The notes below the pieces were generated by a model. The model ran no database searches. It saw only the letters and a list, made by a program, of their open reading frames with translations, and had not been told where the DNA came from. Made by a program: the position numbers and the translations under genes. A stretch of DNA of 27,404 bases from JAHITU01 sp043800905 (GTDB lineage: Bacteria; Patescibacteriota; Minisyncoccia; Phycocordibacterales; UBA12079), in assembly GCA_043800905.1 (NCBI GenBank), contig JAZDMO010000012.1, forward strand, positions 1 to 27,404, given 5' to 3'. How positions within the stretch are numbered: the stretch's first letter is position 1; every line of letters starts with the position of its first letter. Positions 15,183 to 22,425 of the stretch are shown piece by piece.

Positions 15183-16391
15183 TTATATTTCTTCAAAAAT
15201 AGGTGTCTTTCCACCTGCGTTGATAATAACGTTAACCCCAGCCAAAATATCCCCATTTCCTGATACGGGAATAGTATAAGATTCATTAATTGGACTAGCT
15301 ATATAAATTTTAAAAGAAGAACCATTTGCATATTCAGAAGAACTTAAGGTTTGATTAGAATAAATATAATTTGATCCAGAAGGTAAAGGCTGTGGGGTGG
15401 CGGCTCCTGTAGATAAGGTCACAGAATCTTGGAATCCATTAAATGGTAAAACTTTAATTTGAGTTGCGGTTGTTGTTGCTCCTGTAACAGTAAAGGAAAC
15501 TTGAATAGTATTTGAATATCCCTCAACAAAACCTAAGTTATAAAAAGCTTCAGCAGTATAAGATTCAGTGTCAGTTAAAGAACCACGATAACAAGTCATA
15601 CTGTAAGTTGTTTCTTCAGTCACCGGTACCGCTGCGCTAGAAGAACCATCTTCACACTCTTCATAAGACGAACAAATATCAGCTCCCCCCACCCAAGAAC
15701 CAGTACATCTTTCTGCATTTTCTGTTGTCCAGCTTATATTTGGAGAAACTCCATTAGCTACTGAAGGGATATTAAAGGTTATAATATTTGGTTGTACAAA
15801 GGAATCCAAAAGAACACTGTAATTTCCCACCCCACAACTACCATCATTTGAACAATTAAAAGAAACCCAACCTACCACATTATCACCCCAAGCATAGCCA
15901 CTAAAAACCTTATCAACCAAAGACACGCCATAATTAGTGGTATCTGTTGATTTTTTTCCTAAACTAATCCAACCATCCCAACCGTCGCCATTAGTTAAAG
16001 CTCTTGCCCATCCTTTAACACTAGTTCCTTCTACCCAAGCTTTACAAACATCCACAGGACAATTCATTAATTCTGATTGATTAAAAGTAACCCAGCCGAT
16101 ATTATCAGACCAAGCATAACCCGAAAGAGTTCCATCCTCAGCTTTAGCCACCCCATAATCAATACCAGAACAAGTATCTTCATCTAGGCAATTAAAAGAA
16201 ATCCAGCCGATATTATCAGACCAAGCATAACCAGAAATATTATGTGAAGCACCAGCTTCTACTTGTGGAACAAATTTATCATTTTCTCGAAAAGAAAAAC
16301 TGAAGACCGAAGCTAAAACCAAAAAAGAAGCACTCACTAAAAAAAATTTAGATAAATCCTCTTTCTTAAAAAACTTTTTTTTACGAGACAT
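15183..16391 (-). CDS. Secreted GYAW-repeat surface protein
   Basis: A 402-residue exported protein. A positively charged N terminus is followed by a hydrophobic segment (about 15-34). Four related repeats follow: SGYAWSDNIGWISFNC (53-68), SGYAWSDNIGWVTFNQ (90-105), a divergent KGWARALTNGDGWDGWISLG (126-145) and SGYAWGDNVVGWVSFNC (164-180). This repeat is common in predicted Parcubacteria surface proteins and of unknown function. The second half looks like one or two Ig-like beta-sandwich domains (FNIPSVANGVSPNISWTTENAERC; VSFTVTGATTTATQIKVLPF). It is the first gene of the six-gene surface-protein operon. Two TATAAT boxes lie upstream at 16401-16406 and 16431-16436. Confidence 0.83.
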   Translation of the reverse strand: MSRKKKFFKKEDLSKFFLVSASFLVLASVFSFSFRENDKFVPQVEAGASHNISGYAWSDNIGWISFNCLDEDTCSGIDYGVAKAEDGTLSGYAWSDNIGWVTFNQSELMNCPVDVCKAWVEGTSVKGWARALTNGDGWDGWISLGKKSTDTTNYGVSLVDKVFSGYAWGDNVVGWVSFNCSNDGSCGVGNYSVLLDSFVQPNIITFNIPSVANGVSPNISWTTENAERCTGSWVGGADICSSYEECEDGSSSAAVPVTEETTYSMTCYRGSLTDTESYTAEAFYNLGFVEGYSNTIQVSFTVTGATTTATQIKVLPFNGFQDSVTLSTGAATPQPLPSGSNYIYSNQTLSSSEYANGSSFKIYIASPINESYTIPVSGNGDILAGVNVIINAGGKTPIFEEI

Positions 16392-16400
16392 TGATAATAT

Positions 16401-16436
16401 ATTATAATTAAATATTAATTCTTATTCAGTATTATA
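16401..16436 (-). promoter_or_regulatory. Promoter region of the surface-protein operon
   Basis: The minus strand has TATAAT at 16401-16406, 9 nt before the ATG (leaderless if used), and another TATAAT at 16431-16436 with a weak -35 TTCTAT at 16454-16459 (17-nt spacer). Which one is used cannot be told from sequence. Confidence 0.5.
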
Positions 16437-16713
16437 CCCCAACAACTCTCCAGATAGAACAAAGGGTATGTGGATAACAATTGCTTTTTTTTAAAAAGCA
16501 TGGTATCTTTTTATTTAAATCGGAAGCAAGAAAGCACAAGATTCGCTATTTATAGCGAATTATTTTTATTAAAAAGTTAAATTTTTATTAAATTTAGGAT
16601 TTAGGATTTAAGAAAAAATTTGCACCTGTCCGCCCTGCCTACCGGCAGGCTTGAGAGGAAAACAAATTTTCATCTAACAACCTAAATTACTAAATAACTA
16701 AATAACTAATACT
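16437..16713. other. Divergent intergenic region upstream of nusA
   Basis: No gene is visible. It contains an exact DnaA-box sequence (minus strand TTATCCACA, 16469-16477), a hairpin ATTCGCTA/TAGCGAAT at 16541-16560 followed by a T-rich stretch, a GC-rich imperfect palindrome (CTGCCTACCGGCAG, near 16635-16650), and at 16674-16709 a 36-nt element identical to one just before the ppaC start. A single DnaA box is not enough to propose an origin. Confidence 0.5.
16674..16709 (+). repeat. 36-nt repeat directly before the nusA start codon
   Basis: This element begins CTAACAACCTAAATT and continues as tandem ACTAAATA units. It is identical to 21401-21436, which sits 3 nt before the ppaC ATG; here it ends 4 nt before the nusA ATG. 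A 16-nt part (CTAAATAACTAATACT, 16698-16713) recurs at 22577-22592 upstream of rny. Confidence 0.8.
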
Positions 16714-17832
16714 ATGTTAGATTTAAAAGTAATTCATTCTATTCTAGAACAACTAGAACAAGAAAAAGGTATTCCTAGAGAAAAAGTCATTGAAACCATT
16801 GAAATGGCTTTGGCAAGTGCCTACAAAAAAGAATATGGTAAAAAAGGCCAAATAATAAGGACAGTTTTTGATTTAGAAAGTGGAAAAACAGAATTTTCTC
16901 AAGTTAAAATTGTAGTAGATAGTAGTCGAATAAAGATGGAAGACGAAGAAAGTATTAATGGTGATGATAGGGTTAATTTCAACCCAGAACATCACATTCT
17001 TATTGAAGATGCTCAAAAAATTAAAAAAGATGCTCAATTAGACGATGAAATTGTCTTTCCTTTAGAAACTAAAAGCGATTTTGGAAGAATTGCAGCTCAA
17101 ACAGCAAAACAAACCATTATTCAAAAAATTAGAGAAGCTGAAAAATCATCAATTTCAAAAGAATTCGACACCAAACAAAACGAAATAGTTAGTGGAATTA
17201 TTCAAAGAGTAGAAAGAGGTAATATTTTTGTGGACCTGCAAAGAACTACAGGAATTATTCCTTTTTCAGAACAAATCCCCTCTGAAAGATTAAAACCGGG
17301 AGAAAGAATTAGAGCATATTTATACTCAGTAGAGGAAACTGCAAAGGGTGTATTTTTAAGACTTTCTCGTGCCCACCCTCAATTTTTACAAAAACTATTT
17401 GAAATGGAGGTTCCAGAAATCAATAGTGGTATAGTTGAAATCAAAGGAATCGCCAGAGAAGCTGGTTCTCGCTCTAAAATAGCCGTTTATTCACACGATG
17501 AAAACATTGACCCAATTGGATCTTTAGTAGGGCAAAGAGGAGTAAGGGTTTCTACGGTAATGAGTGAATTAGGAGGAGAAAAAATAGATATCATTGAGTG
17601 GTCAGAAGATATTCAAAAATATATTACCGAAGCCTTATCTCCCGCTAAAATAATCAATATCACTATAAATGAGGAAGAAAGAAAGGCTTTTGTTGAGGTT
17701 TCTGAAGACCAACAATCTTTAGCTATCGGTAAAGGGGGTCAAAATGTACGTTTAGCAGCTAGGTTAACTGGTTGGAAAATAGACATTCAAAGTATTGGCA
17801 AAAAAGAGGAAAAAAGTGTAGAAGAAGAATAA
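16714..17832 (+). CDS. nusA: Transcription termination/antitermination factor NusA
   Basis: A 372-residue NusA, which binds RNA polymerase and modulates pausing, termination and antitermination. In order: the polymerase-binding N-terminal domain (about 1-125), the S1 domain (about 155-220, NEIVSGIIQRVERGNIFVDL), KH1 with GSLVGQRGVR (269-278) and KH2 with AIGKGGQNVR (337-346), then a short acidic tail. Length matches Gram-positive-type NusA without C-terminal acidic repeats. There is no SD; the start codon is preceded by the 36-nt repeat. Unlike many bacteria, the neighbours are not rimP or infB; the gene is alone and followed by a terminator. Confidence 0.96.
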   Translation: MLDLKVIHSILEQLEQEKGIPREKVIETIEMALASAYKKEYGKKGQIIRTVFDLESGKTEFSQVKIVVDSSRIKMEDEESINGDDRVNFNPEHHILIEDAQKIKKDAQLDDEIVFPLETKSDFGRIAAQTAKQTIIQKIREAEKSSISKEFDTKQNEIVSGIIQRVERGNIFVDLQRTTGIIPFSEQIPSERLKPGERIRAYLYSVEETAKGVFLRLSRAHPQFLQKLFEMEVPEINSGIVEIKGIAREAGSRSKIAVYSHDENIDPIGSLVGQRGVRVSTVMSELGGEKIDIIEWSEDIQKYITEALSPAKIINITINEEERKAFVEVSEDQQSLAIGKGGQNVRLAARLTGWKIDIQSIGKKEEKSVEEE

Positions 17833-17844
17833 AAAAATAAATAA

Positions 17845-17882
17845 TTTAAAAACACCGCTCTTTTCGAAGCGGTGTTTTTAAA
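17845..17882 (+). terminator. nusA terminator
   Basis: A 12-bp core stem (AAAAACACCGCT/AGCGGTGTTTTT, 17848-17859 and 17868-17879) extends by A-T pairs and has an 8-nt loop. A and T tracts lie on both sides. Confidence 0.88.
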
Positions 17883-17913
17883 AAAAATAAAATAATTTAT
17901 TAACAAATAAGAT

Positions 17914-17944
17914 TTGACAAAAATAGTTTATTGCTCTTTATACA
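17914..17944 (+). promoter_or_regulatory. Promoter and leader of the 91-aa membrane protein gene
   Basis: A perfect -35 TTGACA (17914-17919) is followed by TATACA at 17939-17944 (19-nt spacer, rather long). The predicted 5' leader is about 125 nt, long for this window. It is AT-rich except for a GC-rich island near 18028-18053 (CCTGAGGCTGGTCACCAATG). Confidence 0.5.
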
Positions 17945-18075
17945 CAAGATTTATTTCACTTTATTGTTTTTTTATATATACTTATTGTTGAGTTTTGTAT
18001 AAAAACTTAATAGTATTAAAAACACTAACCTGAGGCTGGTCACCAATGGGTTATAAAAATAAATAATAATATATT

Positions 18076-18351
18076 ATGGAAGAATATAACAATGATGAAG
18101 TAATTGAAGAAAACACCATGGAAACAACTCCTAAAAAAGAAGGGGGCTCAGGTTCTATGATCGGTTCAATTATTGTGATAATTGTAATTATTATCGGAGG
18201 TCTTTATTTCTGGGGATCAAAAAATAATGCTGAAGATCCAATAAATGAAGCAACTACAGAAACAACAGAAGAAGCTGCTATTGTAGAAAACCTAAACGAT
18301 GTAATGACAAGCGCAACAACAACTCCAGAAAACACAACTGTTACTGAATAA
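18076..18351 (+). CDS. Small single-pass membrane protein, unknown function
   Basis: A 91-residue protein with an acidic N terminus (about 1-27), a Gly/Ser hinge, one transmembrane helix (about 28-47, MIGSIIVIIVIIIGGLYFWG) and a Thr/Glu-rich low-complexity tail of about 43 residues. No family is recognised; such short Thr-rich anchored proteins are common in Patescibacteria. There is no SD. It is a single gene with its own promoter and terminator between nusA and tig. Confidence 0.7.
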   Translation: MEEYNNDEVIEENTMETTPKKEGGSGSMIGSIIVIIVIIIGGLYFWGSKNNAEDPINEATTETTEEAAIVENLNDVMTSATTTPENTTVTE

Positions 18352-18389
18352 ATAAAGTAGCAATTACCCAAAAAGAATGCTATAAATAT

Positions 18390-18420
18390 AAAAAACTTTC
18401 TATTCTATAGAAAGTTTTTT
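18390..18420 (+). terminator. Terminator of the 91-aa membrane protein gene
   Basis: A 14-bp stem (AAAAAACTTTCTAT/ATAGAAAGTTTTTT) with a 3-nt loop ends in a T run. It lies just upstream of tig. Confidence 0.82.
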
Positions 18421-18458
18421 ATATTTTAAACAAATATTTTTTAAACAACCTATTTATT

Positions 18459-19478
18459 ATGAATAAAAGAGATATAAAAATAAACAAATTACCTAATTCT
18501 GCAATTGAAATTATTGCTTCTATTTCTATAGAAGAATTAGAAACAAGAAGACCCCAAGCGATTAAAAATCTTGGCTCAGAAATTAAAATAGATGGCTATA
18601 GAACTGGACATATCCCAGAAGAAATTTTAATAAAAAAAATTGGAGAAATGCCTATCTTAAATGAAATGGCAGAATTAGCTTTGGCAGATATTTATCCGAT
18701 TATTATTCTAGAAAACAACATTAAAGCAATCGGTCGCCCAGAAATTACCATTACCAAAATGGCTCCTCAAAATCCACTTGAATTTAAAGCTAAGGTAGCA
18801 ATAATGCCTGAATTTAAATTACCTGACTATAAAAAAATTGCAAAAAAAATCAACGAAGAGAAATTAGAAAAATTTGAAGTAACTGACGAAGAAATGGAAA
18901 ATACTCTCACCCAAATTCGTAAAATGAATGCCATCCATACAGATGACGGCAAAGAACCAATTTTACCTGAATTAAATTTAGAAATGGTTCAAAAATTGGG
19001 AGATTTTAAAGATCTTGAAGATTTTAAAATAAAATTAAAGGAAGATATTCTTAAACAAAAAGAAATCAAGAACCAAGAAATCAAAAGAGTAAAAATGATG
19101 GACGCGATTTTAGAAAAAACAGATTTAGAAATGCCAGAAATAATTACCGAAAGTGAAATTGATAGAATGTTAGCTCAAACCAAATCAGATATTACTCGTA
19201 TGGGTTTGCAATTTAATAAATATTTAGAACATTTGAAAAAAACAGAAATGGATTTACGAAACGAATTAAAACCAGAAGCAGAAAAACGATCAAAGATTCA
19301 ATTAATTTTGGATAGCATTATTGCTGAAGAAAAAATTACTCCCAACAAAGAAGAAGCTGACAAAGCAGTGGAAGATTTAATGAAACAAAATCCAGAATTA
19401 AAAAAAGAACAAGTGGTTCCCTACGTGCAAATGGTGCTTTCTAACCAAGAAGTTTTTAAGCTTTTGGAAAAAGCTTAA
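18459..19478 (+). CDS. tig: Trigger factor lacking the FKBP/PPIase domain
   Basis: A 339-residue trigger factor, the chaperone that meets nascent chains at the ribosome exit. The N-terminal ribosome-binding domain is recognisable (about 1-115), with GYRTGHIP (46-53) in place of the usual GFRxGKxP signature. The arm helix VTDEEMENTLTQIRKMNA then runs directly to DDGKEPILPELNLEMVQKLGDFKDLEDFKIKLKED, which in the family is the start of the C-terminal chaperone domain. The PPIase domain of about 85-100 residues is thus missing, explaining the short length. There is no SD. It is two genes from clpP, as often seen (tig-clpP), but clpX is not here. Confidence 0.88.
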   Translation: MNKRDIKINKLPNSAIEIIASISIEELETRRPQAIKNLGSEIKIDGYRTGHIPEEILIKKIGEMPILNEMAELALADIYPIIILENNIKAIGRPEITITKMAPQNPLEFKAKVAIMPEFKLPDYKKIAKKINEEKLEKFEVTDEEMENTLTQIRKMNAIHTDDGKEPILPELNLEMVQKLGDFKDLEDFKIKLKEDILKQKEIKNQEIKRVKMMDAILEKTDLEMPEIITESEIDRMLAQTKSDITRMGLQFNKYLEHLKKTEMDLRNELKPEAEKRSKIQLILDSIIAEEKITPNKEEADKAVEDLMKQNPELKKEQVVPYVQMVLSNQEVFKLLEKA

Positions 19479-19617
19479 ACAAATTTCTAATTTTAAATTT
19501 CAAGTTTTAAAACAATTTTAAATAATCAAATTTTTTAATGTTTTAAAATTTATTCATTAATAAATTAATTCATTGTTTAAAAATTAGAAATTTAAAATTT
19601 AAAATTAGTTGTGTATA

Positions 19618-19646
19618 TTGAAACTTGAAATCAAACGAAATATAAT
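19618..19646 (+). promoter_or_regulatory. clpP promoter
   Basis: TTGAAA (19618-19623), a 17-nt spacer and consensus TATAAT (19641-19646). The predicted leader is about 25 nt with no SD. The 19479-19617 spacer upstream is AT-rich with loose inverted repeats. Confidence 0.78.
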
Positions 19647-19677
19647 TATAAAAAATTAAAAACTAACTAACAAAAAT

Positions 19678-20256
19678 ATGCTTATTCCCACTGTTATAGA
19701 AAAATCACAATTTGGCGAACGCGCCTATGATATTTATTCTCGTCTTTTAAAAGAAAGGATTATTTTTGTCGGCGGTCCTATTGATGATTATATGGCAAAT
19801 ATAGTTATTGCCCAACTTCTATTTTTAGAATCAGAAGATTCAAAAAAAGATATTACTCTTTATGTAAATTCCCCAGGGGGGCAAATCCAATCTGGTTTAG
19901 CAATTATCGACACCATGAATCACATCAAACCGGATATTTCTACTGTTTGTGTGGGAATGGCAGCTTCCATGGGAGCAGTTATTCTTGCTTTAGGTAAAAA
20001 AGGAAAAAGATTGGCTTTGCCAAACTCAGAAGTAATGATTCACCAACCGCTAACCGGAGTGGAAGGCCAAGCTTCTGATATTGAAATTACTGCCAAACAT
20101 GTTTTGAAACAAAAAGAAAAGTTATATGAAATGTTAGCTAAGGCCACAGGAAAAACTAAAGCTCAAATTGAAAAAGATGGTGATAGAGATTTCTGGATGT
20201 CAGCCGATGAAGCTAAAAAATATGGAATTGTCGATAAAGTCTTGCAACCAAAATAA
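19678..20256 (+). CDS. clpP: ATP-dependent Clp protease proteolytic subunit
   Basis: A 192-residue serine peptidase forming the tetradecameric ClpP chamber fed by Clp ATPases. The catalytic triad is S97 (GMAASMG), H122 (MIHQP) and D171 (DRDFWMSA), with the oxyanion/substrate strand NSPGGQI (64-70). Length is normal, and the N-terminal propeptide is very short. It has its own strong promoter and a following terminator, so it is transcribed apart from tig. No SD is present. Confidence 0.97.
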   Translation: MLIPTVIEKSQFGERAYDIYSRLLKERIIFVGGPIDDYMANIVIAQLLFLESEDSKKDITLYVNSPGGQIQSGLAIIDTMNHIKPDISTVCVGMAASMGAVILALGKKGKRLALPNSEVMIHQPLTGVEGQASDIEITAKHVLKQKEKLYEMLAKATGKTKAQIEKDGDRDFWMSADEAKKYGIVDKVLQPK

Positions 20257-20314
20257 AAAATAATAATTTTATTTTGGTTGAATTATAAATTTTAGATTTT
20301 AAATTACAAATAAT

Positions 20315-20341
20315 GGGCGAGGCTAAAGCCTCGCCCTTTTT
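20315..20341 (+). terminator. clpP terminator
   Basis: A 10-bp GC-rich stem (GGGCGAGGCT/AGCCTCGCCC) with a 2-nt loop and a T tract at 20337-20341. Confidence 0.9.
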
Positions 20342-20365
20342 CTTTTTATAGCAATAAAATTAAAT

Positions 20366-20593
20366 TTATTTTAATCTTAATCTATCATATTCTTCTACCG
20401 ACAACTGAATGTCATTTAAAATCTTTCTTATAATTCCTCCACTCATTTCTTTGTTGTGAATAGAAATAACTGTGGTCCTACCGTCTGAATGTTGCAAAAA
20501 TATATGAGAACCTTCAGCATCCCGTTGTTCAAATCCTAAATCCAAAAGAATTTTTAAAAACTTTTTTGGTTTGATAGGGACAAGTTTAGGCAT
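20366..20593 (-). CDS. hicA: HicA-family toxin
   Basis: A 75-residue HicA/YcfA-like mRNA interferase with a double-stranded-RNA-binding-like fold. The pattern FLKILLDLGFEQRDAEGSHIFLQH carries the catalytic His (H30 in GSH), and VISIHNKEMSGGIIRKILND is the family C-terminal half. It overlaps the 3' end of hicB by 8 nt (ATGCCTAA), so the two are translationally coupled, with the antitoxin first. Confidence 0.9.
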   Translation of the reverse strand: MPKLVPIKPKKFLKILLDLGFEQRDAEGSHIFLQHSDGRTTVISIHNKEMSGGIIRKILNDIQLSVEEYDRLRLK

Positions 20594-20822
20594 GTTCTAC
20601 TTCTAAATTTTGAATCCCAATAAACTTACTTTTTCTTAAATCTTTAAGAACACTATTCTTAGAATTCCTTAAACAAAGTTTTAAAACTTCCTGTAAATTT
20701 TTTAACATTTTTTCTTGGGTCTTTCCGTCAGCATGACAACCTAAAACAGCAGGAACAGAGCCGATAAAAATACCGTCTTCATCTTGCTCAATATAAACTG
20801 TAAAAAGTTGATTTTTATTCAT
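20586..20822 (-). CDS. hicB: HicB-family antitoxin
   Basis: A 78-residue HicB-like partial RNase H-fold antitoxin: YIEQDEDGIFIGSVPAVLGCHADGKTQEKMLKNLQEVLKLCL is the family core. It lacks a clear added DNA-binding domain; the C-terminal tail is short (FIGIQNLEVEHA). The frame can start at a TTG at 20828, but the -10 TATAAT (20829-20834) ends directly before it, so the ATG at 20822 is the supported start and the mRNA should be nearly leaderless. It forms a two-gene toxin-antitoxin operon with hicA. Confidence 0.88.
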   Translation of the reverse strand: MNKNQLFTVYIEQDEDGIFIGSVPAVLGCHADGKTQEKMLKNLQEVLKLCLRNSKNSVLKDLRKSKFIGIQNLEVEHA

Positions 20823-20828
20823 AAACAA

Positions 20829-20856
20829 ATTATATAAGTTGAAGTAATAAAGTCAA
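20829..20856 (-). promoter_or_regulatory. hicBA promoter (leaderless)
   Basis: On the minus strand, TTGACT (20851-20856), a 16-nt spacer and TATAAT (20829-20834), with the ATG 6 nt downstream. The hexamers and spacing are the same as at the RHH/RelE promoter (2677-2704). Confidence 0.75.
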
Positions 20857-20890
20857 ACTGCTGTAAAAAAGTTTATTTTCGCCATTACAA

Positions 20891-20934
20891 AAAACCCCTA
20901 ACTATCGCAGTTAACTGCGATAGTTAGGGGTTTT
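20891..20934. terminator. Perfect 44-bp palindrome upstream of hicBA
   Basis: Left half AAAACCCCTAACTATCGCAG and its exact complement meet with no loop at CAGTTAACTG. Flanking A/T runs make it a plausible bidirectional terminator between hicBA and the zinc-ribbon gene. It could also be a protein-binding site. Confidence 0.65.
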
Positions 20935-20961
20935 AAAGAAGTTTAAATAATATATAAATTA

Positions 20962-21000
20962 AAAAACAGACTGTCGTGCGTTAAAGACCAGTCTGTTTTT
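20962..21000 (-). terminator. Terminator of the 83-aa zinc-ribbon gene
   Basis: Arms AAAAACAGACT/AGTCTGTTTTT (20962-20972, 20990-21000) with a 17-nt loop that can pair a little further. On the minus strand it ends in a T run and lies 9 nt after the stop of 21010-21261. Confidence 0.82.
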
Positions 21001-21009
21001 GTTTTAAGG

Positions 21010-21261
21010 TTAATCCCAAGGATAACCTCCGTATTCTTGGAAAATAATTTTCGAAAAACCTGTGGAAGGACGACTCCCCAACATAGGTGACTTAGGACGA
21101 CCTAACACTAAATGAGGCGAGTCACAGGCGTGGCATAATTCTTTCCTATTATGAGTATTTAAAACACACCCACATTCCACACAGTGACGAGACTGACAAG
21201 CCTCACATACCTCAAAAAAAGTCAATTCTACCTCTTTCTGACAAATCCTACATTTTCCCAT
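21010..21261 (-). CDS. Small zinc-ribbon-like protein, paralogue of 25542-25754
   Basis: An 83-residue protein with nine Cys, mostly in CxxC pairs (C4/C7, C19/C22, C27/C30/C32, C43/C46), predicting two zinc-binding knuckles. The segment CVECGCVLNTHNRKELCHAC has the same spacing as in the 25542 protein, and both end with a YGGxP motif near the C terminus. There is no signal peptide; it is presumably cytosolic. A strong SD (AAGGAGG) lies 7 nt before the ATG. A TTTACT-N17-TATATT promoter is at 21308-21336, and its own terminator follows. It is richer in G+C than its neighbours. Function unknown; zinc binding is inferred. Confidence 0.7.
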   Translation of the reverse strand: MGKCRICQKEVELTFFEVCEACQSRHCVECGCVLNTHNRKELCHACDSPHLVLGRPKSPMLGSRPSTGFSKIIFQEYGGYPWD

Positions 21262-21307
21262 AGGTTAATCCTCCTTTTAATTAAAGAACTTATTTTTCCT
21301 AAATAAT

Positions 21308-21336
21308 AATATAAAACAAATCTATTTTTAAGTAAA
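21308..21336 (-). promoter_or_regulatory. Promoter of the 83-aa zinc-ribbon gene
   Basis: On the minus strand, TTTACT (21331-21336), a 17-nt spacer and TATATT (21308-21313). The leader is about 40 nt and carries the SD. The 13-nt stretch TTTTAAGTAAACA over the -35 (21326-21338) also occurs at 887-899, upstream of the SD-led gene 637-873. Confidence 0.5.
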
Positions 21337-21400
21337 CACTTTTAAATTTATACTAAAATTGATATATTGAATTAGTTAAAAATTTATAAAATAAATTTCC

Positions 21401-21436
21401 CTAACAACCTAAATTACTAAATAACTAAATAACTAA
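21401..21436 (+). repeat. 36-nt repeat directly before the ppaC start codon
   Basis: Identical to 16674-16709 before nusA: CTAACAACCTAAATT followed by tandem ACTAAATA units. It ends 3 nt before the ATG and contains no SD. Confidence 0.8.
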
Positions 21437-21439
21437 AAC

Positions 21440-22363
21440 ATGAAATATATTATTGGACACTTAAATCCCGACACCGACACCATCTGCTCCGCCCTAGTTT
21501 ATCAAGACTATTTAACTCAAACCGGAGTAGAAGCCAAAGCAATTGCTTTGGGTCATTTAAACAACGAAACAAAGTATCTTTTTGAAAAATTAGGACTAGA
21601 GGCTCCTGAACATATTCACGAACTTCCGCACAACACTGAAATTATTCTTTTAGATCACAACGAAGAAAAACAAAGTATTCAAAATTTGAAAGATTTAGAT
21701 ATTGTGGAAATTATTGACCACCATAAAGTTAAATTAGAGACCGACAAACCTATCTCTATTTTAATCAAACCATTAGGTTCGTCTTGTTCAATTATTGCAG
21801 AAAAATATTTTGCAAATTCCAATATCACATTATCTCAAAAAGATGCTACTCTTTTATTAGCTGGGATAATTTCAGATACTCTTTTCTTTCGTTCCCCTAC
21901 CACTACTGAAACAGACAAAGAACTTGTAGCAAAGTTAAACGAAATTGCTAAGCTTGATGATTTAGAAAAATTCTCTTTAGAATTATTTAATGCTAAAAGT
22001 GATTTAGGTGATATGCCAGTAGAAGAAATTATTAAACTGGATTACAAAGTTTTTGATTTTGGAGGAAAAAATTATGGAATTGGTGTAATGGAAACCACTA
22101 ATAAAAATTACGGCTTGAATCGTAAAGATGAGATTTTAGCTAAATTAAAAGAAATTAAGACAACAGATAATTTAGCAGGGGTATTTTTCTCAATTATTGA
22201 TATTTTAAATGAAAAAAATTACACCCTTACATCTGGAGAAGAAGAAAATGCTATGTTTACAGAAATTTTTAATGCTGAAAACCAAAACGGCGTGCTTTTT
22301 GTAGATAAAATAATTTCTCGTAAAAAACAAATTGTGCCTAAATTTGAAGAAAAATTAAACTAG
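21440..22363 (+). CDS. ppaC: Manganese-dependent inorganic pyrophosphatase (family II)
   Basis: A 307-residue DHH-superfamily pyrophosphatase that hydrolyses PPi to phosphate. The signature order is complete: GHLNPDTDTICSA (6-18), LLDHNE (DHN 72-74), IIDHHK (DHH 93-95), GSSCSI, ISDTLFFRSPT and the C-terminal substrate-binding SRKKQIVP (293-300). Length matches the family without CBS regulatory domains. The start fits the family N terminus. The promoter is uncertain (a TACTAAAAT-like -10 near 21350), and the leader carries the 36-nt repeat. It is followed by a strong terminator. Confidence 0.95.
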   Translation: MKYIIGHLNPDTDTICSALVYQDYLTQTGVEAKAIALGHLNNETKYLFEKLGLEAPEHIHELPHNTEIILLDHNEEKQSIQNLKDLDIVEIIDHHKVKLETDKPISILIKPLGSSCSIIAEKYFANSNITLSQKDATLLLAGIISDTLFFRSPTTTETDKELVAKLNEIAKLDDLEKFSLELFNAKSDLGDMPVEEIIKLDYKVFDFGGKNYGIGVMETTNKNYGLNRKDEILAKLKEIKTTDNLAGVFFSIIDILNEKNYTLTSGEEENAMFTEIFNAENQNGVLFVDKIISRKKQIVPKFEEKLN

Positions 22364-22401
22364 AGCGTTAGCTTATAGAGACTTAGAGAAGTTAGGAGAG
22401 C

Positions 22402-22425
22402 GGTCGGCTTCGCCGACCCTTTTTT
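22402..22425 (+). terminator. ppaC terminator
   Basis: Stem GGTCGGC/GCCGACC (22402-22408, 22412-22418) with loop TTC, followed by C and six T. Confidence 0.9.

Noticed and set aside
16469..16477. Replication origin at a DnaA box
   Set aside because: There is only one exact box, no dnaA/dnaN neighbours and no cluster of further boxes.
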